A stretch of DNA of 27,348 bases from a virus: IMG/VR virus record IMGVR_UViG_3300037558_000630, positions 1-27,348 of that record; one strand, written 5' to 3'. A program made the translations under genes and the position numbers. Within the stretch, counting starts at the first letter, position 1. Every line of letters starts with the position of its first letter. Positions 1 through 5,708 of the stretch are shown here, one piece after another. The notes under the pieces were generated by a model. It was given only the letters and a program-made list of their open reading frames with translations, was not told the DNA's origin and searched no databases.

Positions 1-153
1 CACGTTGATGCGAATGGTGCCCCAGAAGTTCATGACTTCTGTATCCTTCGCCTGCGCCAGAAACTGGCAGCATTCTTCGTCGGCATCCATTGCTGCTTTG
101 TCCGTGTAGAACAAGCGCCAGCCTTCGGCCGTGTCTTTCCAGAAAAGTTCCAT
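1..153 (-). CDS. Small hypothetical protein, 3' end outside window
   Basis: This open frame starts at the ATG at 153 and runs leftwards out of the window, so only the first 51 codons are visible. The start is set by a GAGGTG ribosome binding site four bases upstream. The visible protein begins MELFWKDTAEGWRLFYTDK and is rich in acidic and aromatic residues, with a CC pair near residue 33. I do not recognise a family. It is the first gene after the promoter-like site at 189-217, so it probably heads its own transcription unit. The leader matches those of three other units in this part of the window. Confidence 0.75.
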   Translation of the reverse strand, partial: MELFWKDTAEGWRLFYTDKAAMDADEECCQFLAQAKDTEVMNFWGTIRINV

Positions 154-188
154 TTTCACCTCGTGGTTAGGGTTTGCCTTACCCCTAC

Positions 189-217
189 ACAATAGCCCGC
201 GAGGTTGGCAGCGATAA
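189..217 (-). promoter_or_regulatory. Promoter-like site P1 (TTATCG-17-TATTGT)
   Basis: On the minus strand a -35-like TTATCG (212-217) and a -10-like TATTGT (189-194) are separated by 17 nt. The spacer ends in CGCGGGC, the G-rich block seen at the same place in other sites of this window. It lies directly after the stop of the DUF4031 gene and 36 nt upstream of the ATG at 153. The match to the sigma-70 consensus is modest; the support is the repeated architecture. Confidence 0.5.
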
Positions 218-220
218 CTC

Positions 221-469
221 TTATTTGTCGCGCAATATCCGGATCAATTCTTTGCTGGTGACTTCTTTTGCTCCCAGTTTCACAGCCTGCCGCCGCTTCG
301 CTTGGGAGACATCAAAGTGTTCTTTCCAAGTGCCAGGATATTGCAGATGCTGCCGATCAATCTTCAGCTTGTCCATCATATCCAGCAGTTCTTCGGTCGT
401 ATCAGCGCCGACGTGGCACATCTTCATTCGACCGTAGGGCATCATCTTGTCGTCAACATAAACAGCCAT
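221..469 (-). CDS. DUF4031 family protein
   Basis: An 82-residue protein starting MAVYVDDKMMPYG, followed by the RMKMCHVGADTTEEL stretch, a WKEHFDVSQAKRRQAVK block and a C-terminal EVTSKELIRIL. This order of motifs is that of DUF4031, a small family found in phages and bacteria with no established function. The open frame extends further upstream, but the ATG at 469 lies one base after the stop of the preceding gene and begins exactly where the family begins, so I chose it. It is the last gene of the block that starts at 1844. The family assignment is from recall of the motif pattern. Confidence 0.85.
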   Translation of the reverse strand: MAVYVDDKMMPYGRMKMCHVGADTTEELLDMMDKLKIDRQHLQYPGTWKEHFDVSQAKRRQAVKLGAKEVTSKELIRILRDK

Positions 470-470
470 G

Positions 471-767
471 TCAGGCCTCCAAAGCCATGTCCTCCGACCA
501 ATCCTCATACTCGAACATCTCAGGGATCCAGTTCTCAAGAATGAGTATGGTTTCAAGGCGTTGTCGTTTGCCCAAGTCGGGGCGGAACAGCACGCCCACC
601 CTGAACTTGAGAACTCCCTCCATCAGAGGTTGTTCCAGCTTCGCGCCGGGTATATGTTCACCGAGATCTGGCCCGGTGTAGTATCCCTTGGGTTGGAATG
701 CGACTTCGTGGTCCTGCTTCATGCCGCCTCGCCAGAACCCAACGCGGAGTCCTGCTGCAATTCTCAT
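471..767 (-). CDS. Hypothetical protein (98 aa)
   Basis: A 98-residue protein beginning MRIAAGLRVGFWRGGMKQD. The ATG at 767 overlaps the TGA of the upstream gene as ATGA, typical translational coupling. A GTG at 800 would give a longer frame but would overlap the upstream gene by 37 nt, so I prefer 767. The protein contains GYYTGPDLGEHIPGAKLEQP followed by LKFRVGVLFRPDLGKRQR, which suggests a small beta-rich domain, and an acidic C-terminus (MFEYEDWSEDMALEA). I do not recognise the family and propose no function. Confidence 0.75.
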   Translation of the reverse strand: MRIAAGLRVGFWRGGMKQDHEVAFQPKGYYTGPDLGEHIPGAKLEQPLMEGVLKFRVGVLFRPDLGKRQRLETILILENWIPEMFEYEDWSEDMALEA

Positions 768-1285
768 GCTGCTTGGTTCCAGTTTGCCCACGTCGGCCAC
801 TCCCGGTTCGTATAGGTCGGGGGCCGCTTGTCGGTCAGCCAGCGTTCCTGGAGATACGCTTGGTATGACTCAGGAACTGGCAGATGCGTGAAGTCAAGCC
901 CCAGTCCATCATGTCTCGCACTATTCTGGAACGGTAGCAGAGGTCCATCCGGTATGCAAGTCTTAAATCTCCCTATGTAGGGCGTGCGATCGCCAGAAGC
1001 ATGATGCGAACCGTAACGAACGCCCCACTCTTCTATGAGAGCGTATGCGTGCGCCAAGCACCACGCAAAGTTCCCACGGCTCTGGCCCACCCAGAGCGTC
1101 ACTGGATGGTGTTGATGGGTAGGCTGGCACAGCAGCCCCGGCCCAAACTCAGCGCCCTCTACGCCGCTCTGAACAAGCGCCGTGCTCATCAGTTGGTTGC
1201 ACTCACGCAGGGCGGTGCCGATGCGCTTATCGTCAAGACCCCGCGCGGCAAGCGCAGGGTCCGTGTTGGTGACAAACAGGTTCAA
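764..1285 (-). CDS. Phage hypothetical protein with NLFVTNTDP and HPVTLWV motifs
   Basis: A 173-residue protein. The start is a TTG at 1285 that overlaps the TGA of the upstream gene as TTGA; a GGAGAAG ribosome binding site lies five bases before it, and the next in-frame ATG would remove the conserved-looking N-terminus. The N-terminus NLFVTNTDPALAARGLDDKR, a following CNQLMSTAL helix, and HPVTLWVGQSRGNFAWCLAH then EEWGVRYGSHHAS resemble a family of uncharacterised phage proteins in which DP, W-x-x-x-S-x-x-N-x-x-W and H residues recur. Some relatives may be labelled as nucleases or glycosylases, but I see no catalytic signature that would justify it. Confidence 0.75.
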   Translation of the reverse strand: MNLFVTNTDPALAARGLDDKRIGTALRECNQLMSTALVQSGVEGAEFGPGLLCQPTHQHHPVTLWVGQSRGNFAWCLAHAYALIEEWGVRYGSHHASGDRTPYIGRFKTCIPDGPLLPFQNSARHDGLGLDFTHLPVPESYQAYLQERWLTDKRPPTYTNREWPTWANWNQAA

Positions 1286-1602
1286 TCGACTTCTCCATTC
1301 TCAGCCGCTGCTTCCAGCGCGTTGTTAATCATGTCGTCCCCGTTGGGAAACAACTCACCCAGTTGAGTCTCGGTGATGTCCAGCGCCGGTGAGTTTTCGA
1401 AAATCAGTTGGATACTTTCGATCTCCCACTCTGGAGGACTACCGGGGTCGTAGAACTCAGGTGGTCCCATGCGGCCAGACTCAGGTTCGCCGGGATGTGT
1501 GCAGACAAGCACGAAGCCGACATCAATGGCAGTAGCATCCCCATCAGGGTCGTTCATAATGTCGAGCTCTTCATACTGCCAAGTATAGGTTCCATAGCTC
1601 AT
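1282..1602 (-). CDS. Acidic hypothetical protein (106 aa)
   Basis: A strongly acidic 106-residue protein starting MSYGTYTWQYEELDIMNDPD from the ATG at 1602, preceded by GGAGGG. It contains DVGFVLVCTHPGEPESG in the first half and many Asp and Glu residues at the C-terminus (EAAAENGEVD). No domain is recognised. Small acidic early phage proteins often act as inhibitors of host nucleic-acid-binding proteins, but nothing here identifies such a role. It is coupled to the following gene by the TTGA overlap at 1282-1285 and follows the upstream gene by two bases. Confidence 0.75.
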   Translation of the reverse strand: MSYGTYTWQYEELDIMNDPDGDATAIDVGFVLVCTHPGEPESGRMGPPEFYDPGSPPEWEIESIQLIFENSPALDITETQLGELFPNGDDMINNALEAAAENGEVD

Positions 1603-1604
1603 GT

Positions 1605-1844
1605 TCAGCCCTCCACCTTATGAAGTTCGCCCGCAGCGTTGCGGACATACTTCTGACCGAAGCCAGTGCCGAGTCGGCCCATGCCGTTCATGTCGAAGGA
1701 ACGCTGGGTCATGGTAGCCCAAGGTCCAGCGCGTCCGTTGCGGCCACGGGTCACGGCATCATAGACGACTTCGCCTTCACGCTTGGTAAAGGTATCGCCG
1801 AAGTCATCCTGATGCAGCTTTTCAGCAGAAAGATAACGAGTCAT
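1605..1844 (-). CDS. Hypothetical protein (79 aa), first gene after P2
   Basis: A 79-residue protein starting MTRYLSAEKLHQDDFGDTF. I chose the ATG at 1844 because GGAGGTG lies five bases upstream; an in-frame GTG at 1850 overlaps that ribosome binding site. The sequence includes EGEVVYDAVTRGRNGRAGPW and a Gly/Met-rich middle (MNGMGRLGTGFGQKY). It looks like a small beta-strand protein and could be an immunity or anti-restriction type of accessory product, but no family is recognised. It is the first gene of the unit controlled by the promoter-like site at 1875-1903. Confidence 0.75.
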   Translation of the reverse strand: MTRYLSAEKLHQDDFGDTFTKREGEVVYDAVTRGRNGRAGPWATMTQRSFDMNGMGRLGTGFGQKYVRNAAGELHKVEG

Positions 1845-1874
1845 ATTCACCTCCAGGGTTTGTGCTACACTTAC

Positions 1875-1903
1875 AGTTTACACCGCGACACTTGCGGTGA
1901 CTA
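1875..1903 (-). promoter_or_regulatory. Promoter-like site P2 (TAGTCA-17-TAAACT) with internal inverted repeat
   Basis: Minus-strand TAGTCA (1898-1903) and TAAACT (1875-1880) are 17 nt apart. The spacer begins with a perfect 6-bp inverted repeat, CACCGC (1894-1899) and GCGGTG (1881-1886), seven bases apart. The site lies between the stop of the gene ending at 1910 and the ATG at 1844. The repeat could be an operator. The -35 element matches TTGACA at four of six positions. Confidence 0.5.
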
Positions 1904-1909
1904 ATTCAT

Positions 1910-2554
1910 TTAATCAGTTATCAGCTTTGTCACGATACCAAGTTCTGGATTACCTCTCTTATGAGGATTGACCCATACCTTCGCACCGTTCTTATATCTA
2001 CGGTAATGACCGATCACATCATGTTGTTTCTTCTTGATCCCGCTTGATCCAGGCTCGGGCCTGCAATACTCTGGTGAAGGCAGTCGGCTCATGTTGAAGA
2101 TACGCTTCCATTTAACGACATCGCCTTCCCTATAGTAGACAGAGGCTTTGTTCCTCTGTGCTGTGAAAACAGATTGTCTCTTCTTCAAGCGTGCCTGTGT
2201 CATGAGATACAAACCGAACATGATCTGAGTGATACACATCTTGTCGTCGACTGACATACTATCATATGAATTAACAGCTTTCTCAGCTACGTTCTTTTCA
2301 AACCTTCCTATCGTTTCTCCAGCAGCGTTGAACTTTACCACGAAAAGGTTTTGATCTTCTGGTGTGAAAGAACATAGAGCGCCCATGACATCTGTCTCAA
2401 ACCAGAAGAAATCATAGAACTCAATTTCATTGATAGGTTCTTTCTGCTTGTTGTTCAACTTGGCGAGATACTGGTAATCAAAAGCGATGAGAACGCTTGG
2501 CTTGAACTCACTCGGGAACTTGATATTCGCCCTTGAGAATATAATCGGCTTCAT
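1910..2554 (-). CDS. Hypothetical protein with C-terminal HDVIGHYRRYKNG motif
   Basis: A 214-residue protein starting MKPIIFSRANIKFPSEF at the ATG at 2554, which overlaps the TGA of the upstream small gene. The C-terminal stretch HDVIGHYRRYKNGAKVWVNP followed by HKRGNPELG is a motif I associate with uncharacterised phage and prophage proteins. The N-terminal two thirds is not recognised. Base composition is unlike the neighbours: a hand count of 2221-2280 gives 22 G+C in 60, against 36 in 60 for 3361-3420 in the GHKL gene. This suggests a recent arrival by transfer. Role unknown. Confidence 0.75.
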   Translation of the reverse strand: MKPIIFSRANIKFPSEFKPSVLIAFDYQYLAKLNNKQKEPINEIEFYDFFWFETDVMGALCSFTPEDQNLFVVKFNAAGETIGRFEKNVAEKAVNSYDSMSVDDKMCITQIMFGLYLMTQARLKKRQSVFTAQRNKASVYYREGDVVKWKRIFNMSRLPSPEYCRPEPGSSGIKKKQHDVIGHYRRYKNGAKVWVNPHKRGNPELGIVTKLITD

Positions 2555-2718
2555 AGCAACTCCTCCAATGTATCAGCAGCTTTTCGCAGCTTCGCTACCC
2601 ACGCCTCCACTTGGGCTTTCTTCAATCCTGTCTGCTTGATGTCAGCCAGTATGATCTCACCGACCACGCCCTGCATTGACTTCAAAGCGCGGTTCAGTAT
2701 GCCCGAAGTGTAGCTCAT
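2551..2718 (-). CDS. Small helical protein (55 aa)
   Basis: A short gene read directly from the minus strand: MSYTSGILNRALKSMQG, then VVGEIILADIKQTG and a charged helix ending in AADTLEELL. It is linked by ATGA overlaps at both ends, to the DUF1653 gene upstream (2715-2718) and to the next gene downstream (2551-2554), which is strong evidence that it is translated. The whole protein is predicted to be helical with a charged, amphipathic C-terminal half. No family is recognised. Confidence 0.75.
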   Translation of the reverse strand: MSYTSGILNRALKSMQGVVGEIILADIKQTGLKKAQVEAWVAKLRKAADTLEELL

Positions 2719-2924
2719 TCCCAGTTGCGGAACCGACCGTCGAAGAACTCCGACGCTGGCCGTATCCAGATCGGCCCAGTTCCATCATACTTCTGGTAAA
2801 TCACTGCACTCTCAAGAGATGACTCGAACAGGCCATGATGCAGGATCTTGTAGTGATTGCCCGTCTTCACGTGGATCCAAAGTTGTTCCGGGTCCGGGTG
2901 GCTGCTGGGATCTTTCAGTGTCAT
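2715..2924 (-). CDS. DUF1653-like small protein
   Basis: A 69-residue protein. After a short polar N-terminus, LWIHVKTGNHYKILHHG, SSLESAVIYQKYDG and IWIRPASEFFDGRF reproduce the usual order of DUF1653: a short beta-barrel reading Y-x-V/I, a (V/I)-x-Y-x-x-L/Y turn and a W-x-R-P-x-x-x-F-x ending. The function of that family is not established. The ATG at 2924 lies inside the upstream reading frame, so the two overlap by 113 nt, an unusually long overlap for this region. A later start is not available without losing the first strand. Confidence 0.8.
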   Translation of the reverse strand: MTLKDPSSHPDPEQLWIHVKTGNHYKILHHGLFESSLESAVIYQKYDGTGPIWIRPASEFFDGRFRNWE

Positions 2925-3129
2925 GGAAACGCAAGTCCTCTATGTTGATATGACCTATCGGGTCTTTGGCTGCGAGATAGTATGGCTGATAGTGAGTTCC
3001 AGCCACGATGTTGCCTTCACTGTCAAGCCCAAGACAAATGCAGGTTCCGTTCGGCTTTTGGGAGACCACGACCCAGCAATCGCTAGGTCCTGGCCCCCGC
3101 CGCGGATATATGTTACCGACCAGTGTCAC
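2812..3129 (-). CDS. Hypothetical protein overlapping DUF1653 gene
   Basis: A 105-residue frame starting with a GTG at 3129 inside the end of the GHKL gene (17-nt overlap). The first 70 residues look like a genuine protein (VGNIYPRRGPGPSDCWVVVS, then TCICLGLDSEGNIVAGTHY and DPIGHINIEDLRFHD), a small beta-rich domain. The last 37 codons overlap the DUF1653 gene in another frame and are Pro/Gly/Ser-rich (PPGPGTTLDPREDG), looking less constrained. The real gene may therefore once have ended near 2925. The C-terminus is uncertain and no family is recognised. Confidence 0.6.
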   Translation of the reverse strand: MTLVGNIYPRRGPGPSDCWVVVSQKPNGTCICLGLDSEGNIVAGTHYQPYYLAAKDPIGHINIEDLRFHDTERSQQPPGPGTTLDPREDGQSLQDPASWPVRVIS

Positions 3130-4261
3130 GCTTCACCAGTTCCAGGATCTTGTCAAACAAGAACTGCTGCATCCCACGGCTCTCGTCGGCGTAACCCATA
3201 GTGTCGTGGATCCACTCCTCATACATGGTGATAGCCAAGAAGTCACGGCCATTCGCCACGGTCTGGCGGGTGATCAGCATCTTGCCATCCTTGGCCTGTG
3301 CGTAGATACCCGGCCCGAGGTTCTCCACGAACGTGAAGTCATGCGGGTGAACAAGACAGTTCAGCGCACGGAGCATGTCACAGGCTTCGGCGACCGTCTT
3401 GGCTTGCTCTTCGTCAAGCTCGAACGTGTCCCAGTTGGTGACCTTGCGGTGCCGATGCAGCATGTCCTTGTTGCGATCGTTCATGCGGGCATTCGCCCGA
3501 TGCTTTTCCAGCGCATCGAGGAATTCCTCGCTGGGGTCATAGCAGTCCGAGAAATCAACGGCAGCTTCGTGACCGTCCCAGTTGGGATCAATGATTTTCT
3601 CAGCGAACGATGGGTCGGCGATGCGAGGCAGGCGCGTGCCGAGCTTGTAGTTCATGTCATACTGAGAAGCCAGCGTGCGGTCTTCGGTCAGTGCCATGTG
3701 ACACGTGAAGTTGTAGGTGAACCGGGTTGGCTTCATCAGCTTGTGAACGCGGACGCCGCGATAATAGACATACTGCGACTTGCCCCGGTGAACTTCTACG
3801 CCATCTCCGACGATCCAGGGTTCGTTCTGCAGAAAGATCTTGCCGCGCTCGGCGTGAACATCGGCGATTTCAGGACCGTTCACGATAAAGATGGTATCGT
3901 CTTCGGTGTAAACGCCGCTGACCTTGCCATATTCGTCCATGGCATTGGAGTAGAGTTCGCGGTATGCCTGCCAGACTTCCCAGTTCTTGCCGAGGTCAGT
4001 GGTGAACCCAAGCTGTTCGTCGCCCATGAAGATCATGTCGAACGACTTGCCGCGGATTTCCTTGGGCCGAGTTTCGAACTTGATGGTTTGCCCATTGGTG
4101 TGAAGCACGACTTCATGCCCAGTGCGCAGGAACGTCGCGATGGCATACTTCAGCCCAGTGCCGAAATAGCCAATCGGGTTGTCGTTGTCCTTGACAGACA
4201 CACCCATTGTCCGGATGACATCCAGGTCAATGTGGCCGCTGTTGGAGAAATAGATAGGCAT
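3113..4261 (-). CDS. Phage GHKL-like ATPase
   Basis: A 382-residue protein. The ATG at 4261 is chosen because GAGGTGA lies upstream at normal spacing; an upstream in-frame ATG at 4303 would start inside the promoter region. MPIYFSNSGHIDLDVIRTMG begins a family of phage proteins with an ATP-binding fold of the gyrase/Hsp90/histidine kinase/MutL type. NPIGYFGTGLKYAIATF (residues 28-44) is a glycine-rich lid, and YRELYSNAMDE (100-110) resembles the N-box in which Glu and Asn hold ATP and Mg. Near the C-terminus MYEEWIHDTMGYADESRG contains an acidic/His motif of unknown meaning. The biological role is unknown. It heads the operon 4261-1910. Confidence 0.8.
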   Translation of the reverse strand: MPIYFSNSGHIDLDVIRTMGVSVKDNDNPIGYFGTGLKYAIATFLRTGHEVVLHTNGQTIKFETRPKEIRGKSFDMIFMGDEQLGFTTDLGKNWEVWQAYRELYSNAMDEYGKVSGVYTEDDTIFIVNGPEIADVHAERGKIFLQNEPWIVGDGVEVHRGKSQYVYYRGVRVHKLMKPTRFTYNFTCHMALTEDRTLASQYDMNYKLGTRLPRIADPSFAEKIIDPNWDGHEAAVDFSDCYDPSEEFLDALEKHRANARMNDRNKDMLHRHRKVTNWDTFELDEEQAKTVAEACDMLRALNCLVHPHDFTFVENLGPGIYAQAKDGKMLITRQTVANGRDFLAITMYEEWIHDTMGYADESRGMQQFLFDKILELVKRDTGR

Positions 4262-4285
4262 TGAATTCACCTCGTTGGTTGCGTT

Positions 4286-4309
4286 GGGGTAGTGCCTTAA
4301 CACTACCCC
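4286..4309. repeat. Perfect 9-bp inverted repeat overlapping -10 of P3
   Basis: GGGGTAGTG (4286-4294) and CACTACCCC (4301-4309) form a perfect inverted repeat with a six-base loop. It covers the -10 element and the probable transcription start of the promoter-like site at 4300-4328. That position suits a repressor operator, or a hairpin at the 5' end of the mRNA. No T run follows, so a terminator is less likely. Confidence 0.7.
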
Positions 4310-4328
4310 GCGAGCGGGCCGGTGAACA
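4300..4328 (-). promoter_or_regulatory. Promoter-like site P3 (TGTTCA-17-TAGTGT)
   Basis: Minus-strand TGTTCA (4323-4328) and TAGTGT (4300-4305) are 17 nt apart, with CGCGGGG just before the -10. It lies five bases after the stop codon of the gene ending at 4333 and about 39 nt upstream of the GHKL start. The leader that follows, AACGCAACCAACGAGGTGAA, closely resembles the leader of the DUF2786 gene. Confidence 0.5.
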
Positions 4329-4332
4329 GCCC

Positions 4333-4980
4333 TCAGTTGTCCGTGGTGATAAAAGAGCCAGACAGCTTGAAAAAGCCGTTCTTGCTCTGGCGAGCAGACT
4401 TCTGCTTGGTGTCAACTCCGATCACCTTGTAGAGCGCCCCAGTGGACAGGTGGACCAGGACGTCGTCAACAGCGACAGTTCCAGGTTTCATCTCGTAGTG
4501 GCGCTGTTCGCCATCGTTGTTGCCGCCCTGGAACCGCTGGATGCAGACGGTGTGAGGGGTGACTTCTTCGATCTCGTTCTTGTCGAACGTCTCAACTTCA
4601 CCGCCGCTGCCTTTCATTTCCAGTGCGATCTTGCCAGTTGACGTCCGGGTCAAGAACGTGCCGAAACGCGGCTTGTCTTCCTTGGTTTGATAGAGTTGAT
4701 TTGCCATTGCGGCCTCCTCTTGAGGATCGTAGAACACGAAGTCATCGGCTTCTCGCCATGTGCGATGTTCGGTTCCATTGTTGTAATGATAGGACATCGC
4801 CGAAGCATACATGAACCGGATATACCAGCCTTTGCGAGGACGAGCCCATTTCTTAATCTTGGGAGGTGATGTCTCCCGACTTGCACAGTCGAAATAATCC
4901 ACTTCCAAGACGATGATGGGGGACTTGCCAGTTTTCAACCGGACTTTGTCCCCAGCCTTGAAACGTGGCGGATCTAACAA
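4333..4980 (-). CDS. Two-domain hypothetical protein with internal start site
   Basis: A 215-residue protein. The start is a TTG at 4980 because a strong AGGAGGT lies nine bases upstream, inside the frame of the preceding lipoprotein gene, which it overlaps by seven bases. The N-terminal domain starts FKAGDKVRLKTGKSPIIVLE, a pattern typical of small SH3/KOW-like barrels. At residue 92 an internal ATG (4707) is preceded by AGAGGAGG at six-base spacing, so a second 124-residue product MANQLYQTKEDKPRFGTFL may also be made. The C-terminal half has another barrel-like stretch (VAVDDVLVHLSTGALYKVIG). No family is recognised. Confidence 0.7.
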   Translation of the reverse strand: MLDPPRFKAGDKVRLKTGKSPIIVLEVDYFDCASRETSPPKIKKWARPRKGWYIRFMYASAMSYHYNNGTEHRTWREADDFVFYDPQEEAAMANQLYQTKEDKPRFGTFLTRTSTGKIALEMKGSGGEVETFDKNEIEEVTPHTVCIQRFQGGNNDGEQRHYEMKPGTVAVDDVLVHLSTGALYKVIGVDTKQKSARQSKNGFFKLSGSFITTDN

Positions 4981-5150
4981 GGTTTGATTACCTCCTCTTC
5001 TATGGTGTAGGCGCATCCACTTGGAATATACACCGGATCATAGAACCAACCCAAGCCGACAACATAAGGATCGACGACTTGGATGGGTTCAGACGGAGCG
5101 CAGGCACTCAGCAACAGAACAATCAGTAATGCGCCCCGAAACTCAGTCAC
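4974..5150 (-). CDS. Small lipoprotein (58 aa)
   Basis: A 58-residue protein starting with a GTG at 5150 that overlaps the stop of the upstream lipoprotein gene as GTGA. MTEFRGALLIVLLLSAC is a signal peptide with a lipobox (L-S-A-C), so Cys17 would be lipidated and the remaining 41 residues anchored to a membrane. The mature part is short and acidic/aromatic (VVGLGWFYDPVYIPSG) and has two further cysteines near the end. Ala and Pro after the Cys suggest outer-membrane sorting if the host is Gram-negative. Its small size recalls outer-membrane spanin subunits, but it sits in an early region away from lysis genes, so I do not assign it. Superinfection exclusion is another possibility. Confidence 0.8.
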   Translation of the reverse strand: MTEFRGALLIVLLLSACAPSEPIQVVDPYVVGLGWFYDPVYIPSGCAYTIEEEVIKPC

Positions 5151-5695
5151 TTGTTCCGCCCAGGAGCGTTCCCGGAGTTGCCCCCAGCATTTCCTCCGTG
5201 AGACGGATCAGCCCGCCCTCCCGGATCGTTCTCGGCGTTGTTATTGCCTCCGGAGTTTCCAGGTGCGTCCTGGTCACCGTTTCCGAAGCCATTGTTGCCC
5301 TGAGGTCCGCCACGATCAGGTCCGCCTTGATCACCACCAGGACCACCAGTGTCGCTATCCCCACCAGGATCGCCACCACCATCAGGGCCACCACCGTTCC
5401 CTCCGGTGCTCGGTCCAGACCCGCCCGGTGTGTCCGGAGACCCACCAGACCCGCCGCCATCAGGAGAGCCGCCGTTGCCATCACTATCGGAATCAGAAGG
5501 AGATCCCACCCCATTATCGCCATTACGGTATTCCCCACCCGGCGATGAAAGGGGCACGATGACGGGTGGCCGAGCACACTCGTCTTCCTGCGTGCCGAAC
5601 TTCGTCCATTCCTGGGCTTCCCGATCACAGATCGGCTGGGGCGCGGCACACGCTCCCAAGAATGCCAGGAAACTCACTCCTGCTAGAAATCGCAT
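5147..5695 (-). CDS. Lipoprotein with long Gly-rich low-complexity tail
   Basis: A 182-residue protein starting MRFLAGVSFLAFLGACAAPQ from the ATG at 5695, eight bases after AAGGAG; a nearer ATG at 5701 is too close to the ribosome binding site. The lipobox is L-G-A-C with Cys16, so this is a predicted lipoprotein. A short globular part (ICDREAQEWTKFGTQEDECA) contains two Cys. From about residue 55 to the end the protein is almost only Gly, Pro, Asp, Asn and Ser, for example GGSPDGGGSGGSPDTPGGS, and looks disordered. It is translationally coupled to the next lipoprotein. Function unknown; a surface-exposed spacer or envelope-interacting factor is possible. Confidence 0.8.
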   Translation of the reverse strand: MRFLAGVSFLAFLGACAAPQPICDREAQEWTKFGTQEDECARPPVIVPLSSPGGEYRNGDNGVGSPSDSDSDGNGGSPDGGGSGGSPDTPGGSGPSTGGNGGGPDGGGDPGGDSDTGGPGGDQGGPDRGGPQGNNGFGNGDQDAPGNSGGNNNAENDPGGRADPSHGGNAGGNSGNAPGRNK

Positions 5696-5708
5696 GTTCA
5701 TTACTCCT

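Noticed and set aside
471-800. GTG start at 800 for the 98-residue gene
   Set aside because: It would overlap the upstream gene by 37 nt, while the ATG at 767 forms a standard ATGA junction.
3008-4264. 418-codon open frame on the plus strand
   Set aside because: Antisense to the GHKL gene, whose family motifs are clear.
5143-5649. Several overlapping open frames on both strands
   Set aside because: They are by-products of the Gly-rich repeat in the lipoprotein gene; only the frame with signal peptide and ribosome binding site is kept.
4974-5695. Spanin pair (Rz/Rz1)
   Set aside because: Both are lipoproteins, neither has the transmembrane-plus-coiled-coil inner subunit, and no holin or endolysin is nearby.
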